Part shown: positions 7,296-16,028 of the stretch, piece after piece | How positions within the stretch are numbered: the first letter of the stretch is position 1 | Layout of the letters: every line of letters begins with the position of its first letter | Assembly (NCBI GenBank): GCA_014384505.1 | Contig: JACNFT010000066.1 | Span: forward strand, 33,342 to 52,519 | Length of the DNA: 19,178 nt | Source: Cryomorphaceae bacterium | GTDB taxonomy: Bacteria > Bacteroidota > Bacteroidia > Flavobacteriales > BACL11 | Direction of reading: 5' to 3' | The notes under the pieces: generated by a model | The model's database searches: none | What the model was told of the DNA's origin: nothing | Seen by the model: only the letters and a program-made list of their open reading frames with translations | Translations under genes and position numbers: made by a program

Positions 7296-8453
7296 ATGCC
7301 AAGATATCATAAATTAGGAAAAATGCCTCATAAACGGCATACTACCTTTAGAAAAGAGGATGGTAATATCCATTATGAAGAATTGTTTGGAACTATTGGT
7401 TTTGAAGGAATGTCTTCCCTTTTATATCATTTACATAGGCCAACTCAGGTTAAGGATATTAAAAAAGCGTATTCAGTAGCGCCAGAAATTGCAGTGGATA
7501 AAAATCTAAAAGCCTATATGCTTAATGGATTTGATGCACCTAAAGTTGCTGATCATTTAGAAAGTAGAATTTCTATAATGTTAAATAATGATTTGAATAT
7601 TTTACTTTCTGCTCCTACTAATTTGGAAGAAGATTATTTCTATAAAAATACAGATGGGGATGAAGTGATTTTTGTTCATAAAGGGACGGGTACACTCAGG
7701 ACTTTTGTAGGTAATATAAAATTTAAAGAAGGAGATTATTTAGTAATTCCAAGAGGAATTATTTATACTATGAAGTTTAATACTTCAGATAACAGATTAT
7801 TTATTGTAGAGTCTTATACCCCCGTTTATACGCCTAAGAGATATCGTAATCATTTTGGTCAACTATTAGAAAATTCTCCTTATTGTGAGCGTGATTTAAG
7901 AGTGCCAGAAGAGCTAGAAACTCATGATGAAAAAGGAGATTTTATCATTAAGATAAAGAAGGAGCAAATGATACATGAATATACTTATGCGTCACATCCA
8001 TTTGATGTAGCCGGCTGGGATGGTTTTAATTTTCCTTATGCATTTTCAATTCATGATTTTGAACCTATTACAGGTAGAGTGCATCAGCCGCCACCGGTAC
8101 ACCAGACTTTTGAAACTTCTAGATTTGTAATTTGTTCATTTGTACCAAGAATGTATGATTATCATCCTGAATCTATTCCTGCACCTTATAACCACTCGAA
8201 TATTGATTCTGATGAGGTTCTTTATTATGTTGATGGAGATTTTATGAGTAGAAATCATGTGGATCAAGGATCTATTTCATTGCATCCTGCAGGAATTCCT
8301 CACGGGCCACACCCTGGAGCGGCAGAAAAAAGTATAGGTCAAACAAAGACAGATGAATTAGCTGTAATGGTTGATACATTTGCACCACTTAAATTAACAA
8401 AAGCAGCCATTGAACTTTCTGATGGAAAGTACCATAAATCATGGCTGGATTAA
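7296..8453 (+). CDS. hmgA: Homogentisate 1,2-dioxygenase
   Basis: A 385-aa non-haem iron dioxygenase that opens the ring of homogentisate to maleylacetoacetate. The two cupin halves are visible; the iron site in the C-terminal half is PYNHSNIDSDEVLYY (H300 and E307, or D306 by spacing) and HPAGIPHGPHPG (H337). Other family landmarks are HQPPPVHQTFE, FVICSFVPRMYDYHP and the N-terminal YHKLGKMPHKRHTTF. It is shorter than the ~440-residue proteobacterial and human enzymes, matching the shorter form common in this phylum. The ATG at 7296 (MPRYHKLG) is chosen over a TTG at 7278, which would fall inside the probable promoter box. It leads the operon hmgA - hppD - bcp and diverges from fahA. Confidence 0.95.
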   Translation: MPRYHKLGKMPHKRHTTFRKEDGNIHYEELFGTIGFEGMSSLLYHLHRPTQVKDIKKAYSVAPEIAVDKNLKAYMLNGFDAPKVADHLESRISIMLNNDLNILLSAPTNLEEDYFYKNTDGDEVIFVHKGTGTLRTFVGNIKFKEGDYLVIPRGIIYTMKFNTSDNRLFIVESYTPVYTPKRYRNHFGQLLENSPYCERDLRVPEELETHDEKGDFIIKIKKEQMIHEYTYASHPFDVAGWDGFNFPYAFSIHDFEPITGRVHQPPPVHQTFETSRFVICSFVPRMYDYHPESIPAPYNHSNIDSDEVLYYVDGDFMSRNHVDQGSISLHPAGIPHGPHPGAAEKSIGQTKTDELAVMVDTFAPLKLTKAAIELSDGKYHKSWLD

Positions 8454-8465
8454 ATAGATATTAGA

Positions 8466-9623
<1,158 letters not shown>

Positions 9624-9636
9624 ATTAAACAAAATT

Positions 9637-10089
9637 ATGACACATTTAAAAATAGGAGATAGTGCACCTGCCATTAATTCTGTAGACCAAAATGCTAATG
9701 CAATTACATTAGAACAATTTAAAGGAAAGAAAGTGGTACTTTATTTTTATCCAAAAGACATGACACCAGGCTGTACTGTTCAATCTTGTAATTTAAGAGA
9801 TAATTACAAGTTACTTTTGGATAAAGGATATGTGGTTTTGGGCTGCTCTGCTGATAGTCCAGAAAAACATGTTAAATTTATAGAAAAGCATGATTTACCA
9901 TTTCCACTTATTTCTGACGAAAGCAAAGAAGTGCTAAACGCTTATGGAGTTTGGGGCCCTAAGAAATTTATGGGTAAAGAATATGACGGAATAAGTAGAA
10001 CTACTTTTGTTATTGATGAAAAAGGAATAATAGAGGATATTATTGAAAAAGTAAAAACTAAGGAGCATACCAGTCAAATTTTAAAATAA
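9637..10089 (+). CDS. bcp: Thioredoxin-dependent peroxiredoxin, Bcp/PrxQ type
   Basis: A 150-aa cytoplasmic peroxiredoxin that reduces hydrogen peroxide and organic hydroperoxides with thioredoxin as donor. The active site is PKDMTPGCTVQSCNLRD: peroxidatic C46 and resolving C51 five residues later, the atypical two-cysteine arrangement of the Bcp/PrxQ group. GVWGPKKFMGKEYDGISRTTFVID is the usual C-terminal block. It is the third gene of hmgA - hppD - bcp with a 13-base gap and shares their promoter; protection against peroxide from homogentisate autoxidation is a plausible reason. It is convergent with radA with only three bases between the stops. Confidence 0.95.
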   Translation: MTHLKIGDSAPAINSVDQNANAITLEQFKGKKVVLYFYPKDMTPGCTVQSCNLRDNYKLLLDKGYVVLGCSADSPEKHVKFIEKHDLPFPLISDESKEVLNAYGVWGPKKFMGKEYDGISRTTFVIDEKGIIEDIIEKVKTKEHTSQILK

Positions 10090-10092
10090 AAC

Positions 10093-11451
10093 TTAAAAAA
10101 GTTTCCTAAACACCTCTTCAATCTTTCCGCATTGTACAATTTCAATGTTAAATGCTTTAGCATTAAACTTATTGTATTTGGAAATAATAATTTGCTTATA
10201 GCCTAACTTTTCAGCCTCTGCAATACGATTTTCAATTCTGTTTACAGCCCTTATCTCACCAGATAATCCTATTTCACCCGCAAAGCAAGTAAGCATGTCA
10301 AGTGCAATGTCTTGATCTGAAGATAGTATAGAACAGACTACTGCCAAATCAATTGCGGTGTCATCAATTTTTATTCCCCCAGTAATATTTAAAAAAACAT
10401 CTTTTGCCCCAAGCATAAAGCCACATCTCTTTTCCAAAACTGCTAATAGCATGTTCATCCTTTTGGTGTCAAATCCTGTAGCTGACCTTTGAGGATTACC
10501 ATATACAGCTGAGCTAACTAGAGATTGTATTTCTACTAGAATTGGACGTGCCCCCTCAATAGTAGCTGCAATACCTACGCCACTGGTAGCCTCATCTCTT
10601 TCTGATATGAGTATTTCAGATGGATTATTTACTTCTCTTAATCCATTTTGGTTCATTTCATAAACCCCTAATTCAGAAGCTGAGCCAAATCGATTTTTAA
10701 TAGTTCTTAAAATACGGTAAACATGATTTCTATCTCCCTCAAATTGCAGAACAGTATCAACCATATGTTCTAATATTTTTGGTCCTGCAATGGCGCCATC
10801 TTTGTTAATATGACCAATTAAGAAAACGGCTGTTCCAGTTTCTTTGGCATATTTTATAAGTTCTGCTGTACATTCTCTTATTTGAGAAACGCTTCCAGGA
10901 GAGGAATCAATATGAGCTGTATGCAGGGTTTGTATAGAATCAATTACTAATATATCGGGTTGTAATTGTTCAATCTGTTTAAAGATATTTTGAGTGGATG
11001 TTTCTGTAAGTATATAGCAATGCTCTGAGTTCTTATTGATCCGTTCAGCACGCATTTTAATTTGCTTCTGACTTTCCTCTCCTGAAACATATAATATCCT
11101 TTTACTTTTTGAACTTAGTGCAAACTGGAGTAATAAAGTTGATTTTCCTATTCCAGGATCACCACCTAAAAGAACGAGAGATCCTGGCACAATCCCCCCA
11201 CCCAATACTCTGTTAAGTTCCTTATCCTTAGTCACTATTCGTTTTTCATTGCTGTAGTCAATTTCACTAACCAGATTTGGTGTGTTGACTTTATTGCTTT
11301 TATAGCCTCCTTTTGTTTCACTTTCCTTAACAAGTAATTCTTCAACAAAAGTATTCCATTGGTTACATTGGGGGCATTTCCCTAACCATTTTGGAGATTG
11401 TGTGCCGCAACTTTGACAAAAAAAAGCAGATTGGATTTTCTTTTTTGCCAT
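10093..11451 (-). CDS. radA: DNA repair protein RadA
   Basis: A 452-aa RecA-like ATPase and branch-migration helicase active in recombinational repair. The domain order is complete: N-terminal zinc finger with C12, C15, C26 and C29 (CQSCGTQSPKWLGKCPQC); Walker A GGDPGIGKST (96-105) in the RecA fold; Walker B-like DILVIDSIQT (about 166-175); the RadA-specific KNRFG motif (252-256); and a C-terminal Lon-protease-like domain (about 275-452) with GFDTKRMNMLLAVLEKRCG and GGIKIDDTAIDLA. The length is normal. The start overlaps the rfaE2 stop by one base (TAATG), so it is the last gene of panC - flippase - rfaE2 - radA. Confidence 0.97.
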   Translation of the reverse strand: MAKKKIQSAFFCQSCGTQSPKWLGKCPQCNQWNTFVEELLVKESETKGGYKSNKVNTPNLVSEIDYSNEKRIVTKDKELNRVLGGGIVPGSLVLLGGDPGIGKSTLLLQFALSSKSKRILYVSGEESQKQIKMRAERINKNSEHCYILTETSTQNIFKQIEQLQPDILVIDSIQTLHTAHIDSSPGSVSQIRECTAELIKYAKETGTAVFLIGHINKDGAIAGPKILEHMVDTVLQFEGDRNHVYRILRTIKNRFGSASELGVYEMNQNGLREVNNPSEILISERDEATSGVGIAATIEGARPILVEIQSLVSSAVYGNPQRSATGFDTKRMNMLLAVLEKRCGFMLGAKDVFLNITGGIKIDDTAIDLAVVCSILSSDQDIALDMLTCFAGEIGLSGEIRAVNRIENRIAEAEKLGYKQIIISKYNKFNAKAFNIEIVQCGKIEEVFRKLF

Positions 11452-11942
11452 TAAGATTTTTTGATTTTATCAATAATAGTAGTACTTGAAAATCCATCTA
11501 CAAAAGGAACAAGTTTTACCTTTCCACCATTTTGCTGAACAATTTCGTGTCCAACAATAGTTTCAATTTTATAATCACCCCCTTTTGCTAATACATCAGG
11601 AAGTAAAGTACTAATAAGTTTTAAAGGCGTGTCTTCAGAAAACAAAACAATAGCATCAACAAAGCTAAGTGCTGCTAATAAAAAAGCTCTTGATTGCTCA
11701 TCAATAATTGGACGATCTTTACCTTTTAGTTTTTGTATTGATTGGTCAGAGTTTAGCCCAATAATTAGTTTATCCCCTAAATCGGCAGTACGGGCCAATA
11801 CTTCTATGTGTCCTCTATGGATAATATCGAAACAGCCATTGGTAAAGACTACTTTGTTACCCCCCATTTTCCATTGTTCTACTTGAGATGTTAATGCATC
11901 AAGATTATATATTTTACTATTTAGAGTCTTAAGATGTGACAT
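11451..11942 (-). CDS. rfaE2: D-glycero-beta-D-manno-heptose 1-phosphate adenylyltransferase
   Basis: A 163-aa nucleotidyltransferase that makes ADP-heptose for the lipopolysaccharide inner core, or a related cytidylyltransferase-fold enzyme. The signature TNGCFDIIHRGHIEVL carries the HxGH nucleotide-binding motif (42-45). Also visible are GLNSDQSIQKLKGKDRPI and the C-terminal GFSSTTIIDKI, the ISTTxxI-type substrate motif. It matches the C-terminal half of E. coli HldE; no fused kinase half is present, so the kinase must be separate. I chose the ATG at 11942 (MSHLKTLNSK): the longer open frame to 12059 merely shadows the flippase C-terminus and has no family similarity. It overlaps the flippase stop by 14 bases and radA by one. 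Confidence 0.9.
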   Translation of the reverse strand: MSHLKTLNSKIYNLDALTSQVEQWKMGGNKVVFTNGCFDIIHRGHIEVLARTADLGDKLIIGLNSDQSIQKLKGKDRPIIDEQSRAFLLAALSFVDAIVLFSEDTPLKLISTLLPDVLAKGGDYKIETIVGHEIVQQNGGKVKLVPFVDGFSSTTIIDKIKKS

Positions 11943-12966
11943 TGCTTTTATTTTTTGATACAAATAAAATAAGCAATCCAATTGATCCCATGATAATGGC
12001 AACAAAGGTTTGTGCCGTATGTACAATAAAGGGAAATAACATGGCAGGATTATACTCATTGTAAGGTTTTACACTTAAGGTGCCCTCTGGAACTTGCAAA
12101 GCAACTAGCCCAATCATTAACATTAAATGATAGGAGCCTATTCCTCCTGGGGCAGGAATTACCATCCCTATTCCTCCTAAAACAAGTAAAAATAAGCCAT
12201 CTGAAATTCCTAAATGAGAAGTTTCTGGTATAGCTTGAAAACAAATATAAGTCATCAAAAAATACATAATCCAGATACTAAGAGTGTGAAACCAAAATAA
12301 AGTTTTATTTTTCATTTGCTTAATACTTTTAAACCCTTCTTTTAATCCACTGATAAAATTGCTTACTTTTTGATAAAATGGTAATTTCTTAATTCTGTTT
12401 TTAAGTAGGTAAATTGTTATCCCTAGTAGTATGATAAATAGAAGTATAATTGATTTTGAATTTGATGATTCAACAGATCCTAAATTTTGATATTCTTTAA
12501 TAGATCTAATTACTTCATTTGACTTTAAAAGTGCGGCTAAAACCACAAAAATAACAAGGGCAGCAAAATCAATAACTCTTTCAATAAGTATAGTCCCAAA
12601 GAGTTTATCAACTGGAATATTATCTGATTTTTTGAGTGATGTACATCTAGAAATTTCGCCGGCTCGTGGTATAAATAAATTGGTAAAATAACCTACAGAT
12701 ACAGCGGATACAGAATTTATTTTAGAAGTTTTATATCCTAAAGAATCAATAAGTACTATCCATCTTAGTCCTCTGTTTACATATGCCCAAGCACCAAAAA
12801 TCATAGATAAAATAATGTAAATATATTCTACTTTTAATAAATCTCTTTTTAGGCTTTCAGAGTTTTTACCAAAGAAGTAATAAATAATGAACACCATGAA
12901 TGCAAATGAAGATAGTATTTTAACTAAGTTAAGAATTTTATTTTTATTACTCTTAGTGTTGTTCAT
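11929..12966 (-). CDS. Lysylphosphatidylglycerol-synthase-type transmembrane protein (UPF0104/PF03706)
   Basis: A 345-aa inner-membrane protein with about eight hydrophobic helices (for example 13-33, 48-65, 132-147, 172-188, 226-244, 256-271, 276-291, 310-335). It shows the PF03706 landmarks: NRGLRWIVLID (64-74), FIPRAGEISRC (98-108; family form 'PgR.GE..R') and PAPGGIGSYH (271-280; family form 'PGGiG..e'). It corresponds to the flippase domain of MprF without the lysyl-transferase domain. Relatives move or modify glycolipids and phospholipids; the exact lipid is unknown here. Position next to an ADP-heptose gene would fit an envelope-lipid role, but the panC neighbourhood is a conserved gene order and need not imply function. 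It lies ten bases after panC. Confidence 0.88.
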   Translation of the reverse strand: MNNTKSNKNKILNLVKILSSFAFMVFIIYYFFGKNSESLKRDLLKVEYIYIILSMIFGAWAYVNRGLRWIVLIDSLGYKTSKINSVSAVSVGYFTNLFIPRAGEISRCTSLKKSDNIPVDKLFGTILIERVIDFAALVIFVVLAALLKSNEVIRSIKEYQNLGSVESSNSKSIILLFIILLGITIYLLKNRIKKLPFYQKVSNFISGLKEGFKSIKQMKNKTLFWFHTLSIWIMYFLMTYICFQAIPETSHLGISDGLFLLVLGGIGMVIPAPGGIGSYHLMLMIGLVALQVPEGTLSVKPYNEYNPAMLFPFIVHTAQTFVAIIMGSIGLLILFVSKNKSNVTS

Positions 12967-12976
12967 GGCTGTAAAA

Positions 12977-13813
12977 CTATAAAATTATATTATCAATTAG
13001 ACGAACTCCAGAATGATAAGCAGAAATGCTCACAGCATTTTCATTTTCTTCTTCCCAATCCTTAATTGGAAGCATAGTTTTAAGCGCTACAAATTCAGCA
13101 TATTCTAAAGTAAAGTTTTTCTGTTTTAGAAATTGCTGTTGTATGTGAAATTTTAGTTTATCCACTCCTTTTTCCTTATTTTTTTGACAATAGTTAAGGC
13201 AATTATAAATAAGTCTAGCCTCTTTTTTTGCGCTTTCTGAAAGAAGTTTGTTACGGGAACTTTTCGCTAAGCCATTTTCTTCTCTTACCGTTTGAACACC
13301 TTCTATGATAGTAGCTGATTGCATCTGTTTTACTAAATCCTTAACTATATATAATTGTTGTAAATCTTTTTGTCCAAAAAAAGCGATTGTTGGATTTATG
13401 ATGTTCAATAATTTTTCTATTACAGTAGCCATTCCATTAAAGTGGCCTGGTCTAAATTCCCCTTCCATAGCTGTTGCTAACGATCCAAAATCATATGATT
13501 TAGCTGTCTCTCCTTGATTGTATAGATCATTGACAGGAGGATTATAAACGATATTACATTTTACTTTTTCTAACTTTTCCAAATCAATAGTTAGGGTGTT
13601 AGGGTAGTTGGCTAGATCATTTGGGTTATTGAATTGTGTAGGATTTACAAAAATACTACAAATACTAATGTCACATTTTAGATTTGATTGTTCGATTAAA
13701 TGCAAATGCCCTTGATGTAAAGCTCCCATTGTGGGTACAAAACCTATTGTTTTTTTATTTCCAAAAGCAGATAAATGCTTTTGTAATTCTTTTTTTGATT
13801 TGAAAATAAACAT
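12977..13813 (-). CDS. panC: Pantothenate synthetase (pantoate--beta-alanine ligase)
   Basis: A 278-aa enzyme that joins pantoate and beta-alanine with ATP to give pantothenate, the precursor of coenzyme A. Motifs: PTMGALHQGH (27-36) with the HxGH nucleotide site, VNPTQF (56-61), EFRPGHFNGMATVI (119-132), FGQKDLQQL (146-154; usually FGEKD or FGKKD, so a mild variant) and VREENGLAKSSRN (176-188) with the KMSKS-like loop. The length is normal. It starts the operon panC - flippase - rfaE2 - radA. The aspartate decarboxylase gene panD, which supplies beta-alanine and commonly follows panC in this phylum, is absent: only ten bases separate panC from the flippase. Confidence 0.96.
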   Translation of the reverse strand: MFIFKSKKELQKHLSAFGNKKTIGFVPTMGALHQGHLHLIEQSNLKCDISICSIFVNPTQFNNPNDLANYPNTLTIDLEKLEKVKCNIVYNPPVNDLYNQGETAKSYDFGSLATAMEGEFRPGHFNGMATVIEKLLNIINPTIAFFGQKDLQQLYIVKDLVKQMQSATIIEGVQTVREENGLAKSSRNKLLSESAKKEARLIYNCLNYCQKNKEKGVDKLKFHIQQQFLKQKNFTLEYAEFVALKTMLPIKDWEEENENAVSISAYHSGVRLIDNIIL

Positions 13814-13844
13814 CTATCAGTAGTAAAATTGTACTTGTTGGCGA

Positions 13845-13852
13845 CAAAACTA
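13845..13852 (-). promoter_or_regulatory. Putative -7 box for the panC operon
   Basis: Minus-strand TAGTTTTG, a perfect TAnnTTTG, ends 31 bases before the panC ATG. A -33 TTTG at normal spacing is not evident. It faces the promoter of the glycogen-synthase-like gene. Confidence 0.4.
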
Positions 13853-13862
13853 AGTGAAAAGC

Positions 13863-13894
13863 TTTGATGTTTAGCTTTTTTTTCTATATTTTTG
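13863..13894 (+). promoter_or_regulatory. Bacteroidota-type promoter of the glgA-like - DUF4270 - glmS operon
   Basis: TTTG at 13863-13866 and TATTTTTG at 13887-13894 match the phylum's -33/-7 consensus (TTTG and TAnnTTTG) with a 20-base spacer. The predicted start of transcription is about 10-14 bases before the ATG at 13914. This is the best-formed promoter in the window. Confidence 0.6.
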
Positions 13895-13913
13895 CATACT
13901 AATAAATTTATCA

Positions 13914-14747
13914 ATGGGAAAGAAGAGAGTATTGTATGTTTCGCAGGAGATAGTTCCTTACACAGGGGAAACAACAATGGGTGAAGTGGCGAGTCTACTC
14001 CCTCAAAAAACACAAGAAAAGGGCAAAGACATCAGAATGTTCTTGCCAAAGTTTGGAACTATAAATGAAAGAAGACATCAATTGCATGAAGTGATTCGTC
14101 TTTCAGGGATGAATTTGATTATTGATGATTTTGACCATCAGTTAATTATTAAAGTAGCATCAATTCAAAAATTGAGAATGCAAGTTTACTTTATTGACAA
14201 TGATGAATATTTCTTTACCAAACATATGTTTAATAATGAGGATGGGAGTTTTATGTCTAATAATGATGAACGTATGATTTTCTATTGTAAGGGAGTAATT
14301 GAAACAGTGCGTAAGTTGGGCTGGAAGCCTGATGTTATCCATTGTCAAGGTTGGTTCACTTCTTTAGTGCCAATGTACATCAAGAAATTATATGCTGGCG
14401 ATCCTCTTTTTGAGGATGTAAAAGTAATTTATTCGGTATTCGATAATACCTATGATGGTGTGTTGAGTACGACTATAACTGACAAGTTATTATTTGAAAA
14501 TTTAGAAGAAAAAGATGTAGCTATGTTGCAAGAATCAAACATAAATAATTTGCATAAACATGCTATTGATTATGCTGATGCTGTTGTGCAGGCAAGTGCA
14601 GATATTGAAAAAGAGGTGTTGGATTATATTAAAACTTCAGAAAAGCCGTTCATGGAATATCCTGGGGCGGAAGATTATATTGACGCTTATCAGGATTTTT
14701 ACGAGCAATTTATTGAAGTAGAGGAAGTAGCCACCATAGAAAAATAA
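13914..14747 (+). CDS. Glycogen/starch synthase N-terminal-domain protein (GT5-like, single domain)
   Basis: A 277-aa protein resembling only the N-terminal Rossmann domain of glycogen synthase (PF08323): KRVLYVSQEIVPYTGETTMGEVASLLP at the start, a middle block RMFLPKFGTINERRHQLHEV and KPDVIHCQGWFTSLVPMY. The C-terminal GT-B domain that binds ADP-glucose (about 200 further residues, with the catalytic Arg/Lys/Glu) is wholly missing and the protein ends in a plain acidic tail. Even in the domain present, the KTGGL glucan/nucleotide loop reads YTGETTMGE (16-24) and the HDWH-type motif reads CQGWF. It is therefore unlikely to be an active synthase alone; such proteins are commonly auto-named 'glycogen synthase' in this phylum. 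It is the first gene before DUF4270 and glmS, three bases from the next start. Function unknown; possibly sensory or structural. Confidence 0.82.
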   Translation: MGKKRVLYVSQEIVPYTGETTMGEVASLLPQKTQEKGKDIRMFLPKFGTINERRHQLHEVIRLSGMNLIIDDFDHQLIIKVASIQKLRMQVYFIDNDEYFFTKHMFNNEDGSFMSNNDERMIFYCKGVIETVRKLGWKPDVIHCQGWFTSLVPMYIKKLYAGDPLFEDVKVIYSVFDNTYDGVLSTTITDKLLFENLEEKDVAMLQESNINNLHKHAIDYADAVVQASADIEKEVLDYIKTSEKPFMEYPGAEDYIDAYQDFYEQFIEVEEVATIEK

Positions 14748-14750
14748 CAA

Positions 14751-16025
14751 ATGAATAGAATCATATCATTAAGCCTAATTATTGGTTTAATAGCTGCATC
14801 TTGTACTGACTCGAACACAATTGGTCTTGAAGTACAACCAACATCAGACAATATAATAATAAGCAGTGCTAATTTTGAGGGCATAAGTTCAGCTACCGAA
14901 TCGGAAGATTCTTTGCGTACTGATGAAGCTCTTAATTTGATTTTGGGGGAAATAGATGATCCTGTTTTTGGTTATGATAGAGGGAGCTTTTTTACTCAAG
15001 TGTTACTTACTGAAAATAATATTGACTTAGGCGATTATAATGATTTAGTAATCGATTCATCTTTTTTAAGTTATACTTATTCTGGCTACTATGGAGATAT
15101 TAATGAATTTAATAAAGTATCGGTGCATGCTTTAGAAACAGGAATAAATAACTGGCAAGGGATCTTTAAGGATTCTATTTATTATTCAAATTTTTCAGAT
15201 TGGGATGCTGCTATTGGCGATTGGGCAGGTGATTTTACAGTTACTGATAAAGATTCTGAAAACCCTATGCTAAAGATTAAATTGCATAGCTATCCTTATG
15301 TTGATGATTTTTTGAATGCAGCTATAAACCTTGGTGAAAATCATTTGGTTGATAATGAAGCTTTTTTGAAATATTTTTTAGGATTTTATGTGTATGTGAA
15401 TCAATTTGACTCAGAACAGTCAAATACAATGCTGTATTTAAACCCTTCAGGATCGAATTCTAAATTTTCAATCTATTATCATGATATAAACGAACCAGAT
15501 TCTGTATTAACATTAGATTTTAGTGTTGATGGTGATGCAGCTCGTATTAATTACTTTGATGAAATTTTTGATGATCCATTGCAACAGCAAATACTAGAGG
15601 ATACCTCAAGAATCTATATTCAGTCTATGGCTAACTTTAAAACTAAAATTATTGTAGGGGATTTAGCTGTTCTTAAAGATACTTTAAAAGGGAAGGCTGT
15701 CAATAAGGTAACTATGAGTTTTGATGTGGAAGCAGGTTCGACAAGTGAATATGCTGCACATGATAAATTATTTTTAGTGCGAGTGAATGAGGAAGGTAAT
15801 AATGTGTTTTTGACGGATTATACTATTGAGGGTGAAACCCATTTTGGCGGAAGGTTAGAAGATGATAAGTACGAGTTCAACATTACTCGGTATTTCTATC
15901 AATTGTTAAATAATGACGCTTACACGAACGATTTGTATTTATTACCTGCTGGTGCTGCTGTAAATGCAAACAGAACCATTCTTAACAAGGATATTAAATT
16001 GACCATTCACTATTCAGAATTATAA
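14751..16025 (+). CDS. DUF4270 family outer-membrane/surface lipoprotein
   Basis: A 424-aa protein with a lipoprotein signal: MNRIISLSLIIGLIAASC, the acylated cysteine at 18, followed by TDSNTIGLEV. The mature part is rich in beta-type sequence, aspartate and tyrosine, with segments such as LILGEIDDPVFGYDRGSFFTQVLL and a late FNITRYFYQLL block that fit the DUF4270 family, found in Bacteroidota. Its function is unknown. Aspartate just after the lipid-bearing cysteine region (CTDS) does not settle inner versus outer membrane placement. The gene is three bases from both the glycogen-synthase-like gene and glmS, so all three form one transcription unit; this order is common in Flavobacteriia. A link with cell-envelope sugar metabolism through glmS is inference. 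Confidence 0.85.
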   Translation: MNRIISLSLIIGLIAASCTDSNTIGLEVQPTSDNIIISSANFEGISSATESEDSLRTDEALNLILGEIDDPVFGYDRGSFFTQVLLTENNIDLGDYNDLVIDSSFLSYTYSGYYGDINEFNKVSVHALETGINNWQGIFKDSIYYSNFSDWDAAIGDWAGDFTVTDKDSENPMLKIKLHSYPYVDDFLNAAINLGENHLVDNEAFLKYFLGFYVYVNQFDSEQSNTMLYLNPSGSNSKFSIYYHDINEPDSVLTLDFSVDGDAARINYFDEIFDDPLQQQILEDTSRIYIQSMANFKTKIIVGDLAVLKDTLKGKAVNKVTMSFDVEAGSTSEYAAHDKLFLVRVNEEGNNVFLTDYTIEGETHFGGRLEDDKYEFNITRYFYQLLNNDAYTNDLYLLPAGAAVNANRTILNKDIKLTIHYSEL

Positions 16026-16028
16026 AAT

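Noticed and set aside
10089..10104. Small hairpin AAACTT-AAAA-AAGTTT at the convergent ends of bcp and radA
   Set aside because: The stem is six mostly A-T pairs in an A-rich stretch, with no run of T after it; too weak to call as a terminator even though its position would suit.
11943..12056. Upstream extension of rfaE2 to an ATG at 12059
   Set aside because: The extra 39 residues lie in the antisense-free shadow of the flippase 3' end, read in another frame, and have no nucleotidyltransferase similarity; the family start with a short lead to TNGCFD fits the ATG at 11942.
16026..16028. glmS riboswitch/ribozyme
   Set aside because: Only three bases precede glmS within the operon, so there is no room for the leader, and the ribozyme is typical of Gram-positive glmS genes.
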